In this document: positions 1 to 6,279 of the stretch, in pieces
How the letters are laid out: every line of letters begins with the position of its first letter
How positions within the stretch are numbered: the stretch's first letter is position 1
The notes under the pieces: model-generated
Told to the model about the DNA's origin: nothing
The model's database searches: none
Seen by the model: the letters and a program-made list of their open reading frames with translations, nothing else
NCBI GenBank assembly: GCA_027010905.1
Contig: JALVBA010000289.1
Coordinates: 1 to 6,397 of the forward strand
DNA length: 6,397 bases
DNA from: Marinilabiliaceae bacterium
GTDB taxonomy: Bacteria > Bacteroidota > Bacteroidia > Bacteroidales > Marinilabiliaceae
Direction: 5' to 3'
Translations under genes and position numbers: made by a program

Positions 1-93
1 CCCACAACACCATTGCCAATCGCTAACGTTTCCTATCAACTCGGCACGTACAAGGACTTGCACCTCGCCAGCCTATTACCATGCCCGACATAC
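1..93 (-). mobile_element. Group IIC intron, 5' end of the ribozyme (partial, runs off the left edge)
   Basis: Read on the minus strand from position 93, the sequence starts GTATG, close to the group II 5' consensus GUGYG. It continues with blocks that match, in order and spacing, the 5' part of domain I of the Oceanobacillus iheyensis group IIC intron as I recall it: GGCATGG at 85-79, GGTGCAAGTCC at 64-54 (GGUGAGAGUCC in O. iheyensis), GTTAGC at 27-22, and GCAATGGTGTTGTGG at 16-2 (GCAAGGGUGUCCGUGG). The proposed boundary falls directly after the T-tract of a hairpin terminator in the same orientation, which is the known insertion preference of group IIC introns. The EBS sequences, later domains and reverse transcriptase ORF would lie to the left of the window. 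No protein is encoded in this stretch. The family call is fairly secure. Whether the intron is full length or active cannot be seen. Confidence 0.8.
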
Positions 94-94
94 T

Positions 95-129
95 AAAAAA
101 ACCGATTAGGATTAATCCAAATCGGTTTT
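95..129 (-). terminator. Intrinsic terminator of the siaB-siaC unit
   Basis: Positions 98-129 form an almost perfect 32-nt palindrome. The outer arms AAAACCGATT and AATCGGTTTT pair over 10 bp, one A-A mismatch follows, and the core GGATTAATCC is itself palindromic. On the minus strand the hairpin is followed by seven T (positions 101-95), the classic rho-independent layout. It lies 89 nt after the siaC stop codon. The A and T ends make it potentially bidirectional, since the plus strand also ends in TTTT after the stem. The group IIC intron begins one base after the T-tract, so this hairpin is probably also the intron's target. Confidence 0.88.
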
Positions 130-218
130 AAAATCTTCTGTTTTTAGGGCGCACACAATCTTTGCATGCAAAAGAGTGTTTAGTATATCAGAATATTTTG
201 ACAATAATCCTGAAACAA

Positions 219-599
219 CTACTCCTCCATCTCAATCATTTTGAAAGGGATATTTATTATTGACTGATAATCCTCTCCAGCCTCAAACATATCTTCGTCG
301 TCCTCCTCGTAATACCAGTTAATCTCAACCTCATCACCCTTCTTATGTATTAACTCCAACTTCCTGAAGATATCAAGAATACATTTAGAGGAGCTAGTAT
401 TAAAATACTCCAACTTCACATTCACACTGGTTTTACCAGATGGTTGGTCGGCAAATTTATCAAGCCAATCAATTAAAGGCTTATAAAATTCTATGGAGTT
501 CTCTGGTATCGATCTCCCTTTTATTTCCACTAATCCCTTTTCGCCATCGAACTTAACGTATGGCGTTTTCAGGGTTTCTTCACGGATAATTGTTTCCAT
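219..599 (-). CDS. siaC: SiaC family regulatory phosphoprotein (DUF1987)
   Basis: This is a 126-residue cytoplasmic protein of the SiaC/DUF1987 family, at its usual length. In Pseudomonas aeruginosa, SiaC is phosphorylated on Thr68 by the kinase SiaB, dephosphorylated by SiaA, and in its unphosphorylated form binds and activates the diguanylate cyclase SiaD. The signature LEYFNTSSSK lies at residues 63-72 here, so the predicted phospho-acceptor is also Thr68. An N-terminal TPYVKFD segment (12-18) and a very acidic stretch (EEDDEDMFEAGED, 98-110) are typical of the family. No signal peptide or membrane segment is seen. The ATG lies 14 nt after the siaB stop, so the two are co-transcribed, kinase first. 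No siaD or siaA is in the window, and transcription ends at the hairpin 89 nt downstream. The family is clear; the downstream target is unknown. Confidence 0.9.
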   Translation of the reverse strand: METIIREETLKTPYVKFDGEKGLVEIKGRSIPENSIEFYKPLIDWLDKFADQPSGKTSVNVKLEYFNTSSSKCILDIFRKLELIHKKGDEVEINWYYEEDDEDMFEAGEDYQSIINIPFKMIEMEE

Positions 600-613
600 T
601 ATCGGTTATTCGG

Positions 614-1162
614 TTAACTAATATAAACATCTAAAGCAAAAAAGATATAACTACTATCCACCTGAAAGAAGTTATACTCCAACTTATTTCCTGTTTTCCT
701 AACTATATCAAGCATTCCAAGTCCTCCCCCTCCTTTACCTGAGAATTTCGAATTATTCAGAATCTCTCGATAAACTAATTTTATCTCCTCATCCGAAAGG
801 GAGTTTACCTGATCAATGCGATCTTTTATTGAATTAATTTTCTCTTTCTTAACAAAATTTCCAGTCGAGATTCTATAAAAAGTGCCATCCTTACTTAAAA
901 CAACGACACCATATTTATCTTTCTCATCTATCTTAGCATCTACAGGGGGTTCATCAACGTGATGAAACAAATTCTGCAAACACTCCACCAGTACACTATA
1001 GACCTTCTTTTTAACCCTCTTCAAATCTGACAAAGTACTTGCCTTGGATTCAAATTCGGCTAACGAATTCGATATCACATCAGAAGATATGCTACCTACA
1101 TATTCCAGAATTACTTCTCCCTTCCGTTTTTCGTTATACCAATTAACTAAATCAAATCCCAT
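614..1162 (-). CDS. siaB: SiaB family protein kinase (GHKL fold, DUF6272)
   Basis: This is a 182-residue cytoplasmic GHKL-type kinase-like protein, expected to phosphorylate the SiaC encoded just downstream. An N-box-like motif is visible at residues 59-69 (VECLQNLFHHV, with Glu60, Asn64, His67 and His68). A degenerate G1-like ISTGNFV lies at 98-104, and a glycine-rich G2 lid, GKGGGGLGMLDI, at 142-153. There is no DHp domain or receiver, so it is not a classical histidine kinase. It resembles anti-sigma-factor kinases of partner-switching systems. The frame stays open upstream to 1228, but that start would add 22 hydrophobic and aromatic residues and would lie upstream of the promoter -7 box at 1187-1194. 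The ATG at 1160-1162, starting MGFDLVNWY, is therefore preferred. No Shine-Dalgarno sequence is seen, as is usual in Bacteroidota. Confidence 0.88.
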   Translation of the reverse strand: MGFDLVNWYNEKRKGEVILEYVGSISSDVISNSLAEFESKASTLSDLKRVKKKVYSVLVECLQNLFHHVDEPPVDAKIDEKDKYGVVVLSKDGTFYRISTGNFVKKEKINSIKDRIDQVNSLSDEEIKLVYREILNNSKFSGKGGGGLGMLDIVRKTGNKLEYNFFQVDSSYIFFALDVYIS

Positions 1163-1186
1163 ACTGATGTGTCTAAATAGACTATA

Positions 1187-1217
1187 CAAATATAAAAAAA
1201 AATAACTACGTTCTAAA
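1187..1217 (-). promoter_or_regulatory. Promoter of siaB-siaC (Bacteroidota -33/-7 type)
   Basis: On the minus strand, TATATTTG (1194-1187) matches the Bacteroidota -7 consensus TAnnTTTG exactly. TTTA (1217-1214), one mismatch from the -33 box TTTG, lies 19 nt upstream, within the known spacing. Transcription would start near 1180, giving a leader of about 18 nt before the siaB ATG at 1162. This location rules out the longer siaB start at 1228. Confidence 0.65.
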
Positions 1218-1250
1218 TAGAGTTGCAATTATATATCAAATAGATGAATT

Positions 1251-1273
1251 AAAAGGAATAAATATTCTCTTTT
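1251..1273 (-). terminator. Weak AT-rich hairpin downstream of the serine acetyltransferase gene
   Basis: On the minus strand AAAAGAGAATA can pair with TATTCCTTTT, with one bulged A and a very short loop. Its Ts form part of the stem and are followed by AATTC, not a free T-tract. It lies about 50 nt after the serine acetyltransferase stop and could mark the end of the ctp-pnuC-cysE transcript. The stem is mostly A-T, so this is only a tentative call. Confidence 0.2.
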
Positions 1274-1320
1274 TTGGCAAAGATAATAAAATCAAAGACA
1301 AACGTACAATATCCTTAATG

Positions 1321-2238
1321 CTAAATTCCACCTCCACCTGTCAGCAATAGATCACGCGGCCGAAGCTGAATAATCTTAGAGTCCGGTGCAACATCATTAG
1401 TAATCCAAACATTACCTCCGATAACCGAGTTAGCACCAACGGTAACTCTTCCTAAGATGGTAGCTTGAGCATAGACAATAACATTATCTTCAATAATAGG
1501 ATGCCTGTCTATACCTTTAATCGGATTTCCATCGACGTCAAGAGGAAAGCTTTTGGCACCCAGAGTTACCCCCTGATACAGCTGCACATTATCACCAATA
1601 ATAGTAGTTGCTCCAATCACTACACCAGTACCATGATCAATGGTAAAAAACTTGCCTATAGTTGCGCGTGGATGAATATCTATACCTGTTTCGGAGTGTG
1701 CCATCTCTGAAATGATGCGGGGAATAAGTGGTATGCTCATCTCGTGCAAGCAGTGAGCTATCCGGTAACTGGATATGGCACGAATAGCAGGATAACAGAA
1801 GATAACCTCTCCCCTATTTTGAGCCGCAGGATCGCCCAGGTAAGCAGCTTCAACATCGGTAACGAGTATCTCTCTAATTTCAGGCAGCTGCTTTATAAAC
1901 TCTACAGCAATCGTATCAGCATTATGCCGTAACGAGTCACCCTTCCCCTCTTTAATCTCTTTCTCGTTACAGGCAAAACACAAGCCTGCAAAAATCTCCT
2001 TCGACAACAGTTCGAACAGCCTCTCAGTATTAACCCCAATATAGTAATTGATACTCTCTTTATCTATTACAGAGTTTCCAAAATATCCTGGAAACAGCAG
2101 CTCCCTCAGCAGATCAACAATCTTTTCCAGATTCTTGATTGATGGCATGGGGTGGCGTGCCAAAGTATTATGACACACTGATTGGTAAGAACTCTCCTGT
2201 GAGAGTTTGTCAATAGTCTCTTTTAATAGTAGTTTCAT
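1321..2238 (-). CDS. cysE: Serine O-acetyltransferase (EpsC/CysE type)
   Basis: This 305-residue enzyme transfers acetyl from acetyl-CoA to L-serine, giving O-acetylserine, the first committed step of cysteine synthesis in the cytoplasm. The alpha-helical N-terminal part (about 1-180) carries DPAA (136-139) and SYRIAHCLH (157-165), as in SAT families. The left-handed beta-helix of hexapeptide repeats (about 185-285) contains HSETGIDIHP (181-190) and the catalytic DHGTG. By comparison with E. coli CysE the catalytic pair is Asp187 and His202. A loop at 228-246 (KSFPLDVDGNPIKGIDRHP) interrupts the coils. The chain ends GGGGI. A C-terminal Ile is the residue by which SAT docks into O-acetylserine sulfhydrylase. 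It is longer than compact EpsC forms but normal for Bacteroidota. Its ATG lies one base after the pnuC stop (TAA-A-ATG), implying translational coupling. The partner sulfhydrylase is not in the window. Confidence 0.93.
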   Translation of the reverse strand: MKLLLKETIDKLSQESSYQSVCHNTLARHPMPSIKNLEKIVDLLRELLFPGYFGNSVIDKESINYYIGVNTERLFELLSKEIFAGLCFACNEKEIKEGKGDSLRHNADTIAVEFIKQLPEIREILVTDVEAAYLGDPAAQNRGEVIFCYPAIRAISSYRIAHCLHEMSIPLIPRIISEMAHSETGIDIHPRATIGKFFTIDHGTGVVIGATTIIGDNVQLYQGVTLGAKSFPLDVDGNPIKGIDRHPIIEDNVIVYAQATILGRVTVGANSVIGGNVWITNDVAPDSKIIQLRPRDLLLTGGGGI

Positions 2239-2239
2239 T

Positions 2240-2836
2240 TTATGCTATTTTTTTTCTCCATTCAACATATCCGAACAGTGCTCCGGCACTAAACACTACA
2301 AACAGGAATGCATAAAAGTACATCCCTTTGTGTAGATACATACCCATCGACATAACATCAACAACAATCCATATCAGCCAGTGTTGAATAATCTTACGAG
2401 CCAGCATCCAGGTGGCAACAATACTTGCCGCAGTAGTTAATGCATCAAGATAGGGCATCGAAGATTTCTCTATTTGCAGCCGGTCGGGAACAAACAGTAG
2501 AACTCCTAAAATCATAATGTACAACACAACACCTGCAAGAAAAAGATAGAGCCATTGCAACCCCTTTGCACGTATAATCTCAACATAGTCACCTCCCTGT
2601 CTACTTTTTCCGTAGAGCCAATAGTACCAGCCGTAAAGACTAATAAACAGATAGTAAAACTGCAAACCCATGTCGGCATATAGTCTGGCACTAAAGAATA
2701 CAGCAATCGATATTATCGAAGCAAAAATCCCCCATGGCCAACACCACACCCTTTCTCTGATAGAGTAGTATAGATAAACGATGGATGCTAATGTGCCTGC
2801 AATCTCCAGACCATATACCCGAATAAATTCAGCCAT
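2240..2836 (-). CDS. pnuC: PnuC family vitamin-precursor transporter (nicotinamide riboside or related substrate)
   Basis: This is a 198-residue inner-membrane protein with about seven hydrophobic segments (approximately 8-25, 32-50, 54-75, 93-116, 128-146, 150-168, 171-191), the PnuC/PnuT fold. Family signatures visible are an early Glu-Gly pair (LEIAGT, 10-15), WPWGI (33-37), YADMGLQFYY (53-62), the aromatic SLYGWYYW (66-73), and WLIW with the following VVDV (153-161), the substrate-pocket WxxW helix. PnuC proteins are facilitated-diffusion carriers that depend on trapping by phosphorylation inside the cell. E. coli PnuC has Asn where this protein has Asp160. No NadR kinase, thiamine kinase or TonB receptor lies beside it, so nicotinamide riboside is only the default substrate; thiamine is an alternative. 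Its ATG immediately follows the ctp stop (TAG-ATG, no gap). Confidence 0.88.
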   Translation of the reverse strand: MAEFIRVYGLEIAGTLASIVYLYYSIRERVWCWPWGIFASIISIAVFFSARLYADMGLQFYYLFISLYGWYYWLYGKSRQGGDYVEIIRAKGLQWLYLFLAGVVLYIMILGVLLFVPDRLQIEKSSMPYLDALTTAASIVATWMLARKIIQHWLIWIVVDVMSMGMYLHKGMYFYAFLFVVFSAGALFGYVEWRKKIA

Positions 2837-4429
2837 CTATTTAAGTAGCTTTAAATATTCTGATTTATTACCCATCAGCTCAATAGCATTAAGGTACTCC
2901 TTGTTTAACGGATTTACAACTTCAAAATATTCCGACGTACTCCACAAGTCACGAGCAATTAGCGCTTTCATTTGTATACTCAGGTGTTTCTCCGACTTGA
3001 TATACTCCTCCTCATTCATCTTTACACCGGCTTTTTCGGCAGCTGAGATAAGCTTTGACATCAGTGGCTTATCAACAATAAACTCTCTGTTGAAATCGGC
3101 AAAATTGGTATATTTACTCTCCAGAGCATCTCTGTTTTCATCAACATAGTTAAGTACAAACCTGTTAAGAATACCTTTAGCAACAACATTACGGTAGTAG
3201 TCTGAATACATCGAAGTATCCATCGGCACATACACATCGGGCATAATCCCGCCACCTCCGTATACCGTACGATGAAGCACCTTTGTTTTGTAAACTAATG
3301 AGTCGGACATCCGAACACTGTCTTTCGAAAAGAGCTCTCCATCTTTCATTCTATCGTAAACCTCCATGTGATAGGCATCAATACCATGGGTGTAATCTTT
3401 CTGAATACATCTGCCCGATGGGGTATAGTATTTAGCAATTGTTAATCTGATTATCGATCCGTCAGGTAGTGAGAATGGGCGTTGCACCAGTCCTTTACCA
3501 AAACTGCGCCGACCAAGTATTACTCCTCTATCCCAGTCCTGAATAGCCCCTGAAACAATCTCACTGGCTGAAGCCGAGCCTTCATCAATCATTACAATCA
3601 GTTTTCCATTCTCCGATAAGCCCCGGTTTGTTGAGTAGTGCTCTTTCTTCGCACTTGTGATTCCTTCGGTATAGACAATTAGTTTTTTATTACCCAGAAA
3701 CTCATCCGCAATATCAATAGCTGCTTTCAAGTATCCGCCCCCATTACCTCTGAGATCGAGTATAAGATCCTTAACACCCTCATCCTCCAGCTTTCTCATT
3801 GCTTTTTTAAACTCATCATTAGTAGTTATAGCGAATCGGCTAATTCGGATGTAGCCTATTTTTGGGGTAGCCATATAGGCTGCATTAACACTAAATATTG
3901 GAATCTTATCCCTCTCAACCAAGAAACTAAGAATATCTTTCTCACTACGACGATGAATACCTAACAAAACGGCAGTGCCTTTTGCTCCTCGCAATAGCCT
4001 GAATACGTCACTGTTCTTCAGTCCTACACCGGCCACGTTATCACCGTCAACAGAAACAATACGGTCGCCCGCCATAATACCCACCTTCTCTGAAGGACCA
4101 CCTGAGATGGGATTAACCACCATTAAAGTATCATCCAGAATATTGAATTCAATACCAATACCCTCGAAACTACCATCCAGAGGCTCATTCATCGCTTTCA
4201 CCTCACCGGCCGAGATATAGACTGAATGCGGGTCTAGAGACTTAAGCATTCCAGATATTGCATTCTCTGTTAATTTTTGTTGATTTACAGTATCAACATA
4301 AAACGTATTGATAATTCGCCACGTCATCTGTAATTTCTGCAGGTTCTCATCAAATAATTGGGCTTTAGCAGGAATTAATCCTGCGAGCACTACTAATACT
4401 ACAACCCACTGAAATTTTAATCTGTTCAT
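2837..4429 (-). CDS. Secreted S41 family C-terminal processing protease (CtpA/Prc-like)
   Basis: This is a 530-residue serine protease that cleaves from near the C terminus of envelope proteins. Residues 1-23 form a signal peptide ending AKA before Gln24, so it acts in the periplasm or envelope. A tail-specific N-terminal helical region (about 25-80) is followed by a PDZ domain (about 85-165, with GSFEGIGIEF and GDRIVSVDGD) and the S41 catalytic core (about 190-400). The catalytic triad is read as Ser287 in GSASASEI (284-291), Lys312 in SFGKGLVQ and Gln316. The Ser-Lys spacing of 25 and Lys-Gln spacing of 4 equal those of B. subtilis CtpB (309/334/338). LILDLRGNGGG lies at 222-232. A C-terminal extension of about 130 residues is usual in Bacteroidota members. 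It is first in a coupled cluster with pnuC and cysE. The ATG at 4427-4429 gives a proper signal peptide. Confidence 0.93.
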   Translation of the reverse strand: MNRLKFQWVVVLVVLAGLIPAKAQLFDENLQKLQMTWRIINTFYVDTVNQQKLTENAISGMLKSLDPHSVYISAGEVKAMNEPLDGSFEGIGIEFNILDDTLMVVNPISGGPSEKVGIMAGDRIVSVDGDNVAGVGLKNSDVFRLLRGAKGTAVLLGIHRRSEKDILSFLVERDKIPIFSVNAAYMATPKIGYIRISRFAITTNDEFKKAMRKLEDEGVKDLILDLRGNGGGYLKAAIDIADEFLGNKKLIVYTEGITSAKKEHYSTNRGLSENGKLIVMIDEGSASASEIVSGAIQDWDRGVILGRRSFGKGLVQRPFSLPDGSIIRLTIAKYYTPSGRCIQKDYTHGIDAYHMEVYDRMKDGELFSKDSVRMSDSLVYKTKVLHRTVYGGGGIMPDVYVPMDTSMYSDYYRNVVAKGILNRFVLNYVDENRDALESKYTNFADFNREFIVDKPLMSKLISAAEKAGVKMNEEEYIKSEKHLSIQMKALIARDLWSTSEYFEVVNPLNKEYLNAIELMGNKSEYLKLLK

Positions 4430-4486
4430 CTATTTTATGATTACTTGGTTATATGGCTACAGAGTTAAATGGCTCTACCTCTCCAT

Positions 4487-4528
4487 TTTTGCCTTGTCAC
4501 TTTCGCCTTTTACTTGTTATTTTACACT
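4487..4528. repeat. Degenerate heptanucleotide repeat between guaA and ctp
   Basis: On the plus strand this gap reads as successive 7-nt units: TTTTGCC, TTGTCAC, TTTCGCC, TTTTACT, TGTTATT and TTACACT. The first four share a TTTYRCC-like core and the last two drift. It fills about 40 of the 104 nt between the guaA stop and the ctp start. It resembles short tandem heptamers seen between genes in some bacteria. No function can be assigned, and no convincing promoter or terminator is seen in the same gap. Confidence 0.4.
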
Positions 4529-4533
4529 AACAC

Positions 4534-6063
4534 TTACTCCCACTCAATTGTTGCAGGTGGTTTAGAGCTGATGTCGTAAACAACTCTGTTAACTCCTTTT
4601 ACCTTGTTAATAATATCATTCGAAACTCTTGCTAAGAAATCGTAAGGCAGATGTACCCAGTCGGCAGTCATGCCGTCAGTTGAGGCTACTGCACGCAGGG
4701 CAACAACATTCTCATAAGTACGCTCATCTCCCATCACCCCTACCGACTGAACAGGTAACAAAATCACCCCTGCCTGCCAAACGTCATCGTACAATTTACT
4801 TTTTTTCAGACTATCGATAAAAATATGGTCTACCTCCTGAAGCAGAGCAACCTTCTCTTTGGTGATATCGCCAAGGATACGGATTGCCAACCCCGGACCC
4901 GGGAATGGATGCCTGCCAAGTAGCGATTGAGCAATACCAAGAGCCCGGCCAACACGGCGAACCTCATCTTTAAACAGTAGATTCAGCGGCTCAACAACCT
5001 TCAGGTTCATCTTTTCAGGCAGTCCTCCTACATTGTGGTGCGATTTGATAGTGGCCGATGGCCCGTTTACCGAAACAGACTCAATAACATCAGGGTAAAT
5101 CGTTCCCTGAGCCAACCATTTTACACCCTGTATTTTGTGCGCTTCCACATCGAAAACCTCGATGAAGACACGTCCGATTATCTTTCTTTTTGTTTCGGGG
5201 TCACTTACTCCACTAAGCTCACTCAAAAACTCATCCTTAACATCAACACCAATAACATTAAGCCCCATGTGCTTGTACGAATCAAGCACTGCTTCGTACT
5301 CCCCTTTACGCAAAAGTCCGTTATCAACAAAGATACAGGTGAGGTTCTCACCAATGGCACGATGCAGCAGAACAGCAGCTACTGAGCTATCAACTCCACC
5401 TGAAAGACCCAATACAACCTTATCATCACCCAACTTCTCCTTTAATCCCTTAACAGTTGTTTCAACAAACGAATCGGGTGTCCAATCAGCTTTACATCCA
5501 CAAATATCAACCACAAAGTTTTGAAGTATCTGTTTACCCTCGGTTGAATGGTACACTTCAGGATGAAACTGTAAGCCGTACGACACTTCACCCTCAACCC
5601 TAAAGGCGGCAGTATCAATATCTTCAGTACTGGCAATTATCTTAAAATTATCAGGAAGCTTAACAATAGTATCACCATGCGACATCCAAACCTGAGAATG
5701 GTCACCCACTGTTTTCAATAGTTCACTGCTCTTGTCGACATATCCCAGATTTGCCCGTCCATACTCGCGTGAATCAGAAGGAGCAACCTCTCCCCCATAG
5801 TTATGAGCCAAAAATTGAGCCCCGTAACAAACCCCCAAAAGAGGCAGCTTACCTTTTATTCCCGACAGGTCAGGAAGAGGTGCATTCTCATCCCTGACGC
5901 TAAAAGGGCTACCACTTAAGATAACTCCTTTAACCGATGAATCGAGTTCAGGCACTTTGTTGAAAGGGTAAATTTCACAATAGACATTAATCTCTCTAAC
6001 CCGGCGGGCAATCAACTGTGTGTACTGCGACCCAAAATCCAGAATAACTATTTTTTCCTGCAT
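4534..6063 (-). CDS. guaA: GMP synthase, glutamine-hydrolysing
   Basis: This 509-residue cytoplasmic enzyme converts XMP, ATP and glutamine to GMP, the last step of guanine nucleotide synthesis. Numbered from the chosen start, the class I glutamine amidotransferase domain (about 1-190) has the nucleophile Cys79 in GVCYG and the His167/Glu169 pair in FHPEV. The ATP pyrophosphatase domain has the P-loop SGGVDSS (221-227). The C-terminal dimerization domain carries GRHPFPGPGLAIRI (383-396) and ends with the conserved PPATIEWE. Length and motifs are complete. The frame extends 9 codons further to a TTG at 6090, but that TTG is part of the -7 promoter box. The ATG at 6061-6063, giving MQEKIVILDFGSQ, matches the family. 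A 104-nt gap separates it from ctp, with no clear terminator, so partial read-through is possible. No purine riboswitch is visible. Confidence 0.97.
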   Translation of the reverse strand: MQEKIVILDFGSQYTQLIARRVREINVYCEIYPFNKVPELDSSVKGVILSGSPFSVRDENAPLPDLSGIKGKLPLLGVCYGAQFLAHNYGGEVAPSDSREYGRANLGYVDKSSELLKTVGDHSQVWMSHGDTIVKLPDNFKIIASTEDIDTAAFRVEGEVSYGLQFHPEVYHSTEGKQILQNFVVDICGCKADWTPDSFVETTVKGLKEKLGDDKVVLGLSGGVDSSVAAVLLHRAIGENLTCIFVDNGLLRKGEYEAVLDSYKHMGLNVIGVDVKDEFLSELSGVSDPETKRKIIGRVFIEVFDVEAHKIQGVKWLAQGTIYPDVIESVSVNGPSATIKSHHNVGGLPEKMNLKVVEPLNLLFKDEVRRVGRALGIAQSLLGRHPFPGPGLAIRILGDITKEKVALLQEVDHIFIDSLKKSKLYDDVWQAGVILLPVQSVGVMGDERTYENVVALRAVASTDGMTADWVHLPYDFLARVSNDIINKVKGVNRVVYDISSKPPATIEWE

Positions 6064-6087
6064 CAAAATATTTCTTAAAAATTTCGA

Positions 6088-6095
6088 CAAAGATA
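6088..6095 (-). promoter_or_regulatory. -7 promoter box of guaA
   Basis: TATCTTTG on the minus strand matches the Bacteroidota TAnnTTTG consensus exactly. It lies 25 nt from the guaA ATG, the same distance as the siaB -7 box from its ATG, predicting a leader of about 18 nt. No good TTTG box is found 19-21 nt upstream (the bases there read TCCT, TTCC and ATTC), so the -33 element is weak or absent. The TTG that could serve as an alternative guaA start is part of this box. Confidence 0.55.
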
Positions 6096-6218
6096 ATGAT
6101 TATAATTACGAATTAGGAATTAAAAACAGAACGACTAAATATTATTTTGAGGTACTGAGTAATTTTGGAAGGGTATATTATATATAGAAGAGTATCATGT
6201 TATAATAACGAATTAAAA

Positions 6219-6231
6219 GCCCCATCGGGGC
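6219..6231. repeat. GC-rich palindrome GCCCC-ATC-GGGGC
   Basis: A perfect 5-bp inverted repeat with a 3-nt loop stands out in very AT-rich DNA between guaA and the insertion-sequence end. On the minus strand it is followed by TTTT, so it could weakly terminate transcripts entering from the right. Short hairpins with GCCCC and GGGGC arms recur between genes in many Bacteroidota genomes, which suggests a dispersed REP-like repeat. A single copy is present here, so that reading is inference. Confidence 0.45.
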
Positions 6232-6279
6232 GAAACAAATCGAGTAATAGTTTAACTTTTCATAATTTAATGACAAATT

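Noticed and set aside
1..93. The left edge as a coding fragment or tRNA
   Set aside because: No cloverleaf fits and no protein pattern was recognised, whereas the ordered blocks match a group IIC intron 5' end.
1278..1285. A second exact -7-like box (TATCTTTG, minus strand) between cysE and siaB
   Set aside because: No TTTG-like box lies 19-21 nt upstream (only TTGT at 20), and it would give a leader of about 110 nt; the box at 1187-1194 is better placed.
1465..1932. Two plus-strand reading frames inside the serine acetyltransferase gene
   Set aside because: They lie antisense to a gene with complete family motifs, show no recognisable domain and have no promoter; they are shadows.
4430..4533. 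A terminator or independent promoter between guaA and ctp
   Set aside because: Only 4-5 bp A-T stems without T-tracts and no TAnnTTTG box were found, so neither is claimed.
2781..5524. Several plus-strand and alternative-frame minus-strand reading frames over pnuC, ctp and guaA
   Set aside because: All overlap well-supported genes in another frame, and their sequences are low in domain-like pattern.
6100..6218. Repeated ACGAATTA words (near 6107 and 6208) as a direct repeat or attachment site
   Set aside because: They are only 8 bases long in very AT-rich DNA and have no matching structure; chance or general base composition is enough.
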